17,541 nt of DNA, taken from positions 1 to 17,541 of the forward strand of contig CALAEX010000270.1 of NCBI GenBank assembly GCA_937891165.1, given 5' to 3'. The position numbers and the translations under genes are program-made. Shown here one piece after another: positions 7,459-14,382 of this stretch; the first letter of the stretch is position 1; every line of letters begins with the position of its first letter. Under the pieces are notes generated by a model that worked only from the letters and a program-made list of their open reading frames with translations, was not told the DNA's origin and did not search any database. The stretch is from an uncultured Lachnospiraceae bacterium. GTDB taxonomy: Bacteria > Bacillota > Clostridia > Lachnospirales > Lachnospiraceae.

Positions 7459-8544
7459 ATGAAAAATTATAGTGTTTCAGAATTTGCTCAGGCTGTAGGT
7501 GTTACCAATGTAACTATTAATAACTGGATTAGAGAAGGTGAAGTTGTGCCACATACAACTTTAACCGGTCAGAAATATTTCACAAGCTCTCAGGTAACTG
7601 ACGTACTACTTCGCATGCGTTTGAAGTCTAAGAATGTAACCTCATGTAGCAATTTGTATATTGTTTATTCCCAGAATAATGGAGAGAGTGATACAAACCT
7701 TATGAAAATCTGCCATGAAGTACAGAGTAAGCACCATCCAGATTCTGTTCATATTTCAAGTTTCGAGGATATGTTTAGTAACACTCTAGATACTAAAAAA
7801 TTAGATTTAACTAATGAGAAGGTGCAGCAAGCAGTCCGAGTATCTCTTATGGCTGAGTTTATAGAAAAATTCGAGTCTTATGTAAAAGATAAAGTTGTTT
7901 CTATTTTCTCCGTTGATGAAGCTATTCAGGATGCTTTTACATGGACGGAAGTAAAAGCCTTAGTTACAAATGATACATCAATTGTAACTGCTGAACTTAT
8001 TGAGAAGTATGACAGAATTATTGAGGCTATTAAAAGTGATCCGAGTGACAAAATACTAAATGCTGATGGTTCTATTAAAAAGAATCTGATATTGCCTTAC
8101 AAAGTACTGTCTAAACAGATTTGTGATAAAGTAGTGAGCATTATTCGTGAGCTTGGTTTTAACAACCCAGAATTATATCGCATCGCTCAAAGTAGTATTA
8201 ATGTAATGAAAAATAGGGAGCTAATTACTTGCATGCAAGATACCAATTATCCGCTTAAGGAAGACGATCCAGCAGTAAAGAAAGCTCTCAAGAAATTAAA
8301 TCTTAGTAGTGAAAAACAATTTGTTAAGAATAAACTTGATAATGTATTTAAGAATGGGTTTTATCACCTTTTTCTATATAAGGACACCGATTTAATGAAT
8401 GATAATCTATATCACTTCTTGGATATGAGGGTGTTTAGGAATGTCTGTTTAGTAGGATGCAAATTGGAAGATTTACCGTCTGATATCCGACGAAAAATCA
8501 AGTCAGGTATTGAAGCAAATTATTTTAGATTTGAACAGATTTAG
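7459..8544 (+). CDS. MerR/IS607-type helix-turn-helix DNA-binding protein
   Basis: Residues 4-50 (YSVSEFAQAVGV, then TINNWIREGEV, then TGQKYFTSSQV) form a MerR-like winged helix-turn-helix very like the N-terminus of IS607-family serine recombinases. The next stretch, 66-110 (NLYIVYSQNN...), sits where the recombinase catalytic domain would start. It lacks the expected arginines, so recombinase activity is unlikely. The C-terminal 250 residues are mostly helical and unrecognised. The start is the ATG after AGGAG (7446-7450); an upstream in-frame GTG at 7426 lacks a site. The gene directly follows the 21-bp array. Known one-protein partition factors such as Par of staphylococcal pSK1 combine a MerR-like HTH with repeats upstream of their own gene, so a centromere-binding or autoregulatory role is a reasonable inference. 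A replication initiator or plain repressor is also possible. Confidence 0.78.
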   Translation: MKNYSVSEFAQAVGVTNVTINNWIREGEVVPHTTLTGQKYFTSSQVTDVLLRMRLKSKNVTSCSNLYIVYSQNNGESDTNLMKICHEVQSKHHPDSVHISSFEDMFSNTLDTKKLDLTNEKVQQAVRVSLMAEFIEKFESYVKDKVVSIFSVDEAIQDAFTWTEVKALVTNDTSIVTAELIEKYDRIIEAIKSDPSDKILNADGSIKKNLILPYKVLSKQICDKVVSIIRELGFNNPELYRIAQSSINVMKNRELITCMQDTNYPLKEDDPAVKKALKKLNLSSEKQFVKNKLDNVFKNGFYHLFLYKDTDLMNDNLYHFLDMRVFRNVCLVGCKLEDLPSDIRRKIKSGIEANYFRFEQI

Positions 8545-8863
8545 GTTAAAAATTTCCATATTTTTATGGAGAGTATTGGATTTTATGAAAGGAGATGCAG
8601 GTAAGTATGAGTATTGATTTTGGTCGTTTCATCGGTCATGGGGGTATCATTAGAAGCGGTTAAAACAATATTCATACTAAACTTAAATCTCTTAAGTTTA
8701 GATTATATTGATTGACTCAAATATTTAAAAACATTCGCTTTTTTCAATATTTGGAGCTTTTTTATATTATAAAAAATCATTTTGTTGGTGTAAACACTAG
8801 CTTTTTTAGAAAAAAGAAAAATAAGTAAAAACTTAACGCTGGAAAAACAGGAGGTATCAAGAA
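8545..8863 (+). other. Structured leader region before the 304-aa gene
   Basis: Apart from the mini-gene candidate, this stretch holds a perfect hairpin CTAAACTTAA / TTAAGTTTAG (8677-8686 / 8692-8701, loop 5). It also holds an 8-bp inverted repeat CAAATATT / AATATTTG (8718-8725 / 8746-8753) followed by a T-rich run, which may act as a weak terminator, and GTGTAAACAC near 8789-8798, which looks operator-like. No strong promoter pair at standard spacing was found. Confidence 0.45.
8595..8663 (+). CDS. Candidate mini-gene, 18-22 aa peptide
   Basis: After AAAGGAG (8588-8594) two in-frame ATGs occur, at 8595 and 8607, ending at TAA 8661-8663. The likelier product starts at 8607 (spacing 12): MSIDFGRFIGHGGIIRSG. 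The stop is followed 13 bp later by a perfect 10-bp hairpin. A good ribosome binding site, a short glycine-rich frame and a hairpin make it look like a self-contained mini-gene or a leader peptide for the gene at 8864. The frame contains a GGGGTAT motif (8641), so it may instead be a non-coding element read as codons. No homologue is known to me. Confidence 0.35.
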   Translation: MQVSMSIDFGRFIGHGGIIRSG

Positions 8864-9778
8864 ATGAGAGCGAACAAAGTAAGTTTTTTCAAGATGATTG
8901 CTCAGTTAGAAGATTTATACAATGAAGAATTCTATCCAGACTATGCTAAGGAAACTCTTCGTAGATTAATTAACTTTGTGAAGAATTGTGAATATGATGC
9001 TTCAGTAAATCGCAAATTCATAAGTCAGAATTACAGATTATCGCCCGAGGAAATCTTAAATTTATGGAATAATCAGTTTCCTCAGAAGAAAAAAAGTATT
9101 AAGACTATATATTCACAAGTATCTTTGTACAGTTCAGATTTGTATACGCTCTTTAGTGCAAATATTCAAATGTGGTTCGAGGCTAAAGAGAAAAATGATG
9201 AGATGGTTTTTAAAGATAAACTTCTGAAAGTTTCAGAGCTTATCGATGCCATGAGTATTGCAAATAAAGACAATGGTAACATTTTCATTGCTGAGTTCGA
9301 AGGGGTATTGAGTATGGCTGAGCCGGCAGAGGAGTTAAAACTTGAGGACTGCGAAGAAGACATTTTTTATATGAAGAAACTGCTTCGTACTGAGGTTATG
9401 GAAATAACTTCGAAGATTGATATGAGTAGAGCTTCAAAGATTCGTCAAATCCTTAGAACACCTTTGTTTGAGTCCATAGGTGGCGGACGACACAAAGTGA
9501 ACCATGAAAAAATAGAGTTCTTAAAAGCATTTAATTTAATGCCTATAAAGAGAAGACCTCAGCAGGTGTTTATGCATCCTGAGTTACAGAAAGCTATGAG
9601 TAAAGTATTCCAGTTGAATAAATGTACTGAGGTAACCGATGCAAATGTTAATAAATTGGCTGAATTGCTATATCAATATTATACTGCTGATGGTATTGAG
9701 GAAATTCTTTCAGGGTGCAATATGTATGAGATGGCAAAAGCAATAGAGATTGTAAAAACTGGTGCTTTTGTAGGTTAA
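8864..9778 (+). CDS. Unrecognised 304-aa protein with possible central HTH
   Basis: I do not recognise the family. AGGAGGT at 8849-8855 gives a strong start at the ATG. The chain is soluble and mostly helical. Residues 59-97 (LSPEEILNLW, then KSIKTIYSQVSLYSSDLYTLF) read like a small helix-turn-helix of the region-4/regulator type, and the basic segment around 190-235 (SRASKIRQILRTP, then MPIKRRPQQ) could also contact nucleic acid. A second initiation signal lies inside the frame: GAAGGGG at 9299-9305 followed by ATG 9314, which would give a 154-residue C-terminal product starting MAEPAEE. The gene stands alone between long non-coding leaders. A DNA-binding accessory role next to the array is only a guess. 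Confidence 0.75.
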   Translation: MRANKVSFFKMIAQLEDLYNEEFYPDYAKETLRRLINFVKNCEYDASVNRKFISQNYRLSPEEILNLWNNQFPQKKKSIKTIYSQVSLYSSDLYTLFSANIQMWFEAKEKNDEMVFKDKLLKVSELIDAMSIANKDNGNIFIAEFEGVLSMAEPAEELKLEDCEEDIFYMKKLLRTEVMEITSKIDMSRASKIRQILRTPLFESIGGGRHKVNHEKIEFLKAFNLMPIKRRPQQVFMHPELQKAMSKVFQLNKCTEVTDANVNKLAELLYQYYTADGIEEILSGCNMYEMAKAIEIVKTGAFVG

Positions 9779-9966
9779 AGGGGTATTTTAGCGGTTTGTG
9801 AATAAGCTACTGAATTCTTACATATTTTATGAGAGTTTATTTAACTATTTTAGAAATTTATAATAGCTGATAAAAAAGCTAAAAATCTAATCAAATGATT
9901 TGCAACTCTTTGAAAACAGAGTTACTATACAACACACAAAAAATATGAAAGGTATGGTGCAAAATA
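9779..9966 (+). other. AT-rich leader between the 304-aa and 191-aa genes
   Basis: The gap begins with GGGGTATTTTAGCGG (9780-9794), one of the GGGGTAT-AGCGG pairs seen in this element. A small hairpin AACTCT/AGAGTT lies at 9904-9909 / 9918-9923, with an 8-nt A-rich loop. No gene and no good terminator were found. Confidence 0.35.
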
Positions 9967-10542
9967 ATGAAAATTATTGAACTTATTCTTAATTACAAGT
10001 ATTTGTATGAAGCTACTGATAATTTATTAACTATGACAAAATTTGCTGTCAGTAAAAGTGAGGTGGCTGAAGTTACAGCTGACATTAAGCATAATGTTGA
10101 AAAACGAAGAAAGCAGCTCAACGAACTCCGTGAGACTTCCAATCGACTTTTTAAGGCACTGGCAAATAATAGTATTATTGTTGCTGGTGAAGAGTTATCT
10201 CTTGCAACTGCACTTGAGCAGTTAGGTGGCTTCAGTTCTATTTACAGCAAAGAACCTAATTGTCCTCGTCCAGTTGGGGTGGGTGATATATTTGCTCCAG
10301 TCGGCTGTTGTCCTCCATTTCCACAGTATTCTACTATTACGGGATTATCCCATCCTGAGATGAAGTTTTTAGAAGGATTTTCTAAGGAATACATGAGTAG
10401 TTGCAATATTGAAGATGAAGATTTTGAAGTCCTTGTAGACCCGTACAATGTTCATAAGGATGGCGATTTTACTAAATTGGTAGCCTACGAAAAAGAACTT
10501 AAGTCAGCCTTTATCCAAGCCATTAGTAATATTGATGTATAA
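9967..10542 (+). CDS. Unrecognised 191-aa protein, N-terminal coiled coil
   Basis: Residues 1-90 form charged amphipathic helices likely to make a coiled coil (VAEVTADIKHNVEKRRKQLNELRETSNRLF). A segment rich in proline, glycine and cysteine follows at about 98-122 (CPRPVGVGD, then PVGCCPPFPQY). The C-terminus is again helical and acidic. The coiled-coil part with ELSLATALEQ is faintly reminiscent of DIP1984-type small phage/actinobacterial proteins, but I would not assign it. The ribosome site is weak: AAAGG at 9948-9952 is 14 nt from the ATG. The upstream ATG at 9954 is out of frame. A perfect terminator follows the stop by about 20 bp. Confidence 0.7.
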   Translation: MKIIELILNYKYLYEATDNLLTMTKFAVSKSEVAEVTADIKHNVEKRRKQLNELRETSNRLFKALANNSIIVAGEELSLATALEQLGGFSSIYSKEPNCPRPVGVGDIFAPVGCCPPFPQYSTITGLSHPEMKFLEGFSKEYMSSCNIEDEDFEVLVDPYNVHKDGDFTKLVAYEKELKSAFIQAISNIDV

Positions 10543-10561
10543 AGTCTCTATTAGAAAGAGT

Positions 10562-10586
10562 CTCTGCAAAATGCAGAGGCTTTTTT
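10562..10586 (+). terminator. Rho-independent terminator of the 191-aa gene
   Basis: CTCTGCA (10562-10568) pairs with TGCAGAG (10572-10578) around AAA, extended outward by a G-U and a G-C pair, then six T. Confidence 0.93.
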
Positions 10587-10642
10587 CTTTGCCAATATCT
10601 AAATAAATTTCACTGTAAAAAAATTTGTGAGGTGACGGTGAA

Positions 10643-11029
10643 ATGATAACAAGAATTGTAAAGTGTAAAAATGGTATTTTAGTATTTACTTTAAAGAGTG
10701 GTGGCTGGCAGATTACTTTAAAACAGGGAGGAAATCTTTCTTTTCTCCAGTCTTGTTCGTTGGGGTATGATGAAGTGCAATCTTTAGATGGATTAATCGA
10801 TTTATACGTCAGATTACATGGGTTAGGTGAAATTGAGCGTGATTTCATTCGCATAAAGTTTTCAGAGTACAGCAACGAATATTTTGAGGTATTCAAAACC
10901 GGTGAAGAAGGTGTAATTTGTATATCCAGAGTTTACAAAAATTGGCAATATCGTAATTTTTATATTCGTGGTAATTTCTATGATATTAGTAGTCTTTGGA
11001 ATTGGTGTTTAAGATTAAATAATTGGTAG
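10643..11029 (+). CDS. Unrecognised 128-aa protein
   Basis: GAGGTG (10629-10634) supports the ATG. The sequence is rich in aromatic residues and beta-forming stretches (ILVFTLKSGGWQITLKQGG at the N-terminus and NFYIRGNFYDISSLWNWCLRL at the C-terminus), suggesting a compact beta fold. There is no signal peptide or known motif. It starts after the terminator of the previous gene and stops just before the promoter of the peptidase unit, so it appears monocistronic. Function unknown. Confidence 0.65.
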   Translation: MITRIVKCKNGILVFTLKSGGWQITLKQGGNLSFLQSCSLGYDEVQSLDGLIDLYVRLHGLGEIERDFIRIKFSEYSNEYFEVFKTGEEGVICISRVYKNWQYRNFYIRGNFYDISSLWNWCLRLNNW

Positions 11030-11036
11030 TATTAGT

Positions 11037-11065
11037 TTGACTTAAAGATGTATTGGAGATAAAAT
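11037..11065 (+). promoter_or_regulatory. Sigma-A-type promoter of the peptidase unit
   Basis: TTGACT (11037-11042) and TAAAAT (11060-11065) match the -35 and -10 consensus at five of six positions each, with an ideal 17-bp spacer. Transcription would begin near 11072 and leave a leader of about 58 nt without an obvious ribosome binding site. Confidence 0.7.
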
Positions 11066-11129
11066 GGATATAGTAATAAAGATAGATGTTTATATTTAAG
11101 TAATACATGATAATTTATAAATTGTTGAA

Positions 11130-12962
11130 ATGAATAATAGGGATTTTTTTGATTTGTTTGAAAGTGAATTTAGAAATTTAAGTTGGGAAGAATGTCTTGA
11201 AAAAATAAATAAAATGTATTCAATTAAAGTAAAAAATATTTTTACTTACGAAGACATCACTGATTTTATAAAACAATATGATGAAGCTGAAATTTCAAAG
11301 ATTAAAATATTAAGAAGATTGAGTGAAGAATGTTTTTATGATAATGTAGAGTTAGCCAAAGAATATGCGATAAAACTTTTGATGAAATCGATGCTAAAAG
11401 AAGATGATGAGCTTGCAAGTACTGTTGAAAAATTACGAATTATTAGTGAAGAACGTTTTCCATATAGTGTAGATTTGGCAAAGATATATGCACAAGGGAT
11501 AGCTTTCTTATTAAGAAAACAGAGTCCTGACAAACAAGTTAACGCAATTAAAATATTAAAAAAGTTAAGTGAAGAACGATTTGTGAATAATGCAGAGATA
11601 ATGGATTATTACAACAAAAGCGTAGAGTATCTAAAGAATATGCATGTGACAGATGTAGAACATGACAAGGATATGCTGTGTCTTAGTGTTGAACAAATGG
11701 AAGAAGTATTAACTAAAATTGAGTCTCTCTTAAAAGAAGCTAAGATTGAAGATGTTTATGATAATTCAAATGCAATTCGTGCATTTCAACTTCTTAGAAT
11801 ATTATATGCCAATAATGAGTTACATGTAAGTTGTGACAAAGAGTTTGAAGCAGTGTTTAAAGTGATATGTGAATTTTATGATGTTCTTAATTTGAATAAA
11901 GAAAAAATTGCATTTTTACCTATTCGTTCAAATAGAGGAAGAATATTTACACTTCACCCAGAAAGTTGTGATTTTTATGCAATTGTATGGGATAGTGAGT
12001 ATTGGGAATTTTTTCAATTTTTTTGCAGTATACTTCTTGAGTTTATAAAACAAGAACAAAATAGTTTAAATGATGTGATTGTTGGACAAATTTTGGGACA
12101 GAAATATGAACATATTATTTTAAATACGTTGATTTATAGAACATATATTTTTTTGAGTAATCGATATTGCAAAACTAATCCAGATTTATCATTATATTTT
12201 AAAAGTGCTATTGAAAGATATAGAAAAAAAAGTGAAATAAAATATACAGCAGATTCGGATGAAAATATGCATGCATTGGTTTATTTGGGAAAGTTATATG
12301 TTATGTTTCATGAGATGGAACATATTTTTGAAGATTTAGATTCACAGATTACGAGTGAGGATTTTGAGGAATTTAAACGATTACTTTTTGTGTATTGGTT
12401 ATTTGTGAAGGAGAATACTAATGAAAGTATACATGATTATTCAAAAGAAGAATATCTTGATAGATTAGGAAAATTGATAGATGGAAAGAATGAATGGGAA
12501 AACTTATGTTCTGAATTGTTTAATGATATTAAAGCGTTTTATGAAATGCTGGTTTTCCAAGAATATTTATGTAATAAACAAATGATGCAAAGAATAAAAG
12601 ATTCATTGATTGGGTCAAAAGTATATAATATGTTTCGTACATATCTTTATCTTGTTTCATATTTTGCTGAAAAAAGTATGGAGTATAAGAAAAGAGGTAT
12701 GAAAGGAATTGAATGTATTCATGCAATTAAAAAAGAACTTCATCAGGCTGTCGATGAGGTTGAATATCGTCAAGTATTAAATCAATATATTCAACTATTT
12801 TATTTAGTTCAATTTAAGGAAAATGGAATTCTTAGCGATGAGGAATATAATCAAATACAATTATGTACTGAACCATACATAGATGCTTATCAGAATTATA
12901 TAAGAATAGCAAATATTGTAATGCAAAATGAAATTATAAATGAATTAATTGAATTAAGTTAA
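11130..12962 (+). CDS. HExxH zinc-peptidase-like protein with N-terminal helical repeats
   Basis: Residues about 55-172 contain three tandem helical repeats of 40-45 residues with the theme LxxLSEE(R/C)F....(D/E)LAKxYA, like TPR/Sel1-type scaffolds. In the C-terminal half, VMFHEMEHIFEDL places an HExxH zinc motif at H394-E395-H398, preceded by hydrophobic residues as in true zincins. ELFNDIKAFYE at 462-472 offers E462 or D466 as a third ligand. No signal peptide or membrane segment is seen, so a cytosolic enzyme is expected. The ATG is the first possible start after an in-frame stop and lacks a Shine-Dalgarno, unlike most genes here. Codon use is much more AT-rich than its neighbours, suggesting separate origin. 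The downstream gene is 13 bp away. A conflict or toxin-type peptidase is plausible by architecture, not proven. Confidence 0.75.
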   Translation: MNNRDFFDLFESEFRNLSWEECLEKINKMYSIKVKNIFTYEDITDFIKQYDEAEISKIKILRRLSEECFYDNVELAKEYAIKLLMKSMLKEDDELASTVEKLRIISEERFPYSVDLAKIYAQGIAFLLRKQSPDKQVNAIKILKKLSEERFVNNAEIMDYYNKSVEYLKNMHVTDVEHDKDMLCLSVEQMEEVLTKIESLLKEAKIEDVYDNSNAIRAFQLLRILYANNELHVSCDKEFEAVFKVICEFYDVLNLNKEKIAFLPIRSNRGRIFTLHPESCDFYAIVWDSEYWEFFQFFCSILLEFIKQEQNSLNDVIVGQILGQKYEHIILNTLIYRTYIFLSNRYCKTNPDLSLYFKSAIERYRKKSEIKYTADSDENMHALVYLGKLYVMFHEMEHIFEDLDSQITSEDFEEFKRLLFVYWLFVKENTNESIHDYSKEEYLDRLGKLIDGKNEWENLCSELFNDIKAFYEMLVFQEYLCNKQMMQRIKDSLIGSKVYNMFRTYLYLVSYFAEKSMEYKKRGMKGIECIHAIKKELHQAVDEVEYRQVLNQYIQLFYLVQFKENGILSDEEYNQIQLCTEPYIDAYQNYIRIANIVMQNEIINELIELS

Positions 12963-12975
12963 AAGGAGATCAATT

Positions 12976-13290
12976 ATGAAAGTGGTTATTAGTTACGAAT
13001 GTAAAAGTAAAGAGGATTATTTATCTATTCCAGAGGTAATGCAGGAAAATGTTTTAAAGATTTTTGAGGATGGAATAGATGGAAGTATAGTTAGTTATAT
13101 TTTTGAAATATCAAAAGAAGTTTTTGAAATAACTGCAAATATTGTAGAAATAGCTGGATTTATTTATATGATTATACGTGATTATAAAGGTGGAAAAGCA
13201 AGTGTTGATGAAAAGATGATTGAACAGAACAAGACAGAAGAAGATATTATTGATGAACTTTATAAGAGTTTAGAAGAAAAAGAAAGTTAG
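12976..13290 (+). CDS. 104-aa partner of the HExxH protein
   Basis: AAGGAG at 12963-12968 gives a strong start 13 bp after the peptidase stop, so the two are an operon, and this gene has much the better ribosome site. The middle (about residues 38-68, IVSYIFEISKEVFEIT, then IVEIAGFIYMII) is a long hydrophobic or amphipathic helical stretch, possibly membrane-associated or an oligomerisation helix. The C-terminus is acidic and charged. I do not recognise the family. Inferred possibilities are an inhibitor, an adaptor, or a membrane tether for the peptidase. No terminator follows immediately. Confidence 0.72.
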   Translation: MKVVISYECKSKEDYLSIPEVMQENVLKIFEDGIDGSIVSYIFEISKEVFEITANIVEIAGFIYMIIRDYKGGKASVDEKMIEQNKTEEDIIDELYKSLEEKES

Positions 13291-13511
13291 TATTACGAAT
13301 ATATTAAAGTTTATGTATATCATAGTTGGATATGTATATACATTATTAGAGAAATATCTCTAGATGGGTAAATTCTACTTTGTGTTAATAATAAATTGTG
13401 AAGTGAAATAAAATGGTAGTTTTGCAGCTGATGTTTGATTCTTCTGAGTCAAGAATTTCTTCTAACTATGTAAGAACATTACCATAATTCTTAAGTTTCT
13501 TTTTTGGGTTA
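13291..13511 (+). other. AT-rich gap with inverted repeats
   Basis: This gap contains no gene. It holds TAGAGA-AATA-TCTCTA (13347-13362), a perfect 6-bp hairpin or operator-like palindrome. TGTATAT/ATATACA (13314-13320 / 13336-13342) and ATTCTT/AAGAAT (13438-13443 / 13451-13456) are also present. None is followed by a T-run good enough for a terminator of the peptidase operon. Confidence 0.4.
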
Positions 13512-13517
13512 TATAAT
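13512..13517 (+). promoter_or_regulatory. Perfect -10 box (TATAAT) of the 125-aa gene
   Basis: TATAAT at 13512-13517 would start transcription near 13524. The -35 at standard spacing is poor. This position makes the upstream ATG at 13518 unusable and supports the start at 13548. Confidence 0.45.
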
Positions 13518-13547
13518 ATGAATATACCAAAGAAGGGAGACAAAACT

Positions 13548-13925
13548 ATGGAGAAAATATTAACACCATTAAATACTTATCAAGATATGAAAGAAGCGAT
13601 TGAGAGTGCCGGAGCTTGGTTTATTGGCTCATACATGATTGAATTTGTTGATAATTATGAGAAATTTCAGGATAAAGAAACAAAGAGAGCTTTCCTAAAT
13701 TATTTCATGAATGAATATGATGTAACAACAGATTTTAACCAATTAAGAAACAGAGTAAATATAGCCATAAGAATTATTGAGTCTGGCATGGTTGAAAAAG
13801 CTATGGAATATGTTATTAGTAGAAGTGATAGAAATATGAAATGCGAGGAGTCAAAAGTAAATGCAAGATTTCTTTTGGAATGTCTGAAGAATGGACAGAG
13901 CAAATTGCCAGTATTTGATGAATAG
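13548..13925 (+). CDS. Unrecognised 125-aa protein
   Basis: The frame can be extended to an ATG at 13518, but that codon has no ribosome site and lies before the expected transcript start. The ATG at 13548 follows AAGGGAG (13533-13539) at ideal spacing and is chosen. The protein is helical, soluble and acidic; it starts MEKILTPLNTYQDMKEAIE and has no known motif. It is monocistronic, with a terminator 13 bp after the stop. Function unknown. Confidence 0.7.
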   Translation: MEKILTPLNTYQDMKEAIESAGAWFIGSYMIEFVDNYEKFQDKETKRAFLNYFMNEYDVTTDFNQLRNRVNIAIRIIESGMVEKAMEYVISRSDRNMKCEESKVNARFLLECLKNGQSKLPVFDE

Positions 13926-13938
13926 AATGTTATGATTT

Positions 13939-13972
13939 ATAGCCTTTAGTGTAAAAACTGGAGGCTATTTTT
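13939..13972 (+). terminator. Rho-independent terminator of the 125-aa gene
   Basis: ATAGCCTTTAGT (13939-13950) pairs with ACTGGAGGCTAT (13957-13968), 12 bp including two G-U pairs, loop of 6, followed by a short T-run. Confidence 0.85.
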
Positions 13973-13993
13973 ATTACCACAATTTCTGCGAGA
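13973..13993 (+). repeat. 21-bp direct repeat, left copy
   Basis: ATTACCACAA then TTTCTGCGAGA. It matches 14274-14294 at 18 of 21 positions, with the last 11 bases identical and the two copies 301 bp apart. CTTCTTA follows both copies at a short distance. Confidence 0.6.
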
Positions 13994-14038
13994 AATCTTC
14001 TTACTATCGAAGAAAATAACTTGAATTACTCTGTCACT

Positions 14039-14051
14039 AGAGCTAACATCG
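14039..14051 (+). repeat. AGAGCTAACATCG element, copy 2 of 3
   Basis: It differs from the copies at 4874 and 16848 at two of 13 positions. It lies within the GC-richer segment between the direct repeats. Confidence 0.35.
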
Positions 14052-14250
14052 ATACACCCTAAAAGATGTCGTTTTTCTATACGAAAAGGTCTGAACTTTG
14101 TATTTGCCTTATTTACGGGCTTTCGGGTGTCCATGCCGAACTGGTCGAGGCACTCCTTTTAGCGGTGCACACGGGCAAAATACGGTGTCGTTCTAAATGT
14201 CGTATAATCTGACTTTTACGACCTATCCTTTATTTTCGGGCTTTTTTAGT
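14045..14250 (+). ncRNA. Candidate structured RNA, GC-richer intergenic segment
   Basis: By eye this segment is clearly richer in G+C than all other gaps here, a common sign of structured RNA in AT-rich genomes. Possible stems are ACATC/GATGT (14046-14050 / 14065-14069), GGGTGTC/GGCACTC with an internal loop (about 14125-14155), GCAC/GTGC (about 14150-14168) and GTCGTA/TACGAC (about 14199-14222). A TATAAT lies at 14203-14208. I cannot match it to a known RNA family. A remnant of minus-strand coding sequence is the main alternative. Confidence 0.3.
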
Positions 14251-14273
14251 GCTTTGTGTGGAACTGGTTTCAA

Positions 14274-14294
14274 ATTACGACTTTTTCTGCGAGA
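14274..14294 (+). repeat. 21-bp direct repeat, right copy
   Basis: ATTACGACTT then TTTCTGCGAGA, 18/21 identical to 13973-13993. It lies 89 bp before the zinc-ribbon/tyrosine-recombinase pair, so it could be a recombinase core site, one end of a duplicated leader, or a binding site. Confidence 0.6.
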
Positions 14295-14382
14295 TTAAAC
14301 GACTTCTTATGATTTTGGGTTCTGAAAGCTGGAAGTATCATTTTTCGGCTGTTTCAAAATTTTATGGGAAGGAGGGAAGAAG

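Larger units (their letters stand above)
13973..14382 (+). other. 410-bp gene-free region before the recombinase pair
   Basis: This region contains the direct-repeat pair, the AGAGCTAACATCG element, the candidate structured RNA and a short T-rich stretch after CGGGC (about 14237-14246). The final 80 bp form the leader of the zinc-ribbon gene. No supported gene on the + strand. Confidence 0.5.

Noticed and set aside
10504..10896. Minus-strand 130-codon frame
   Set aside because: It crosses a perfect terminator and the start of the 128-aa gene, which has its own good ribosome site.
11064..11099. 11-codon frame after GGAG before the peptidase gene
   Set aside because: Its ATG overlaps the -10 box of the promoter at 11037-11065, so it would not be in the transcript.
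13946..14134. Minus-strand 62-codon frame that looks partly protein-like
   Set aside because: It lacks a well-spaced ribosome site, would be the only minus-strand gene, runs through the terminator of the 125-aa gene, and overlaps the left direct repeat. A decayed gene fragment cannot be excluded.
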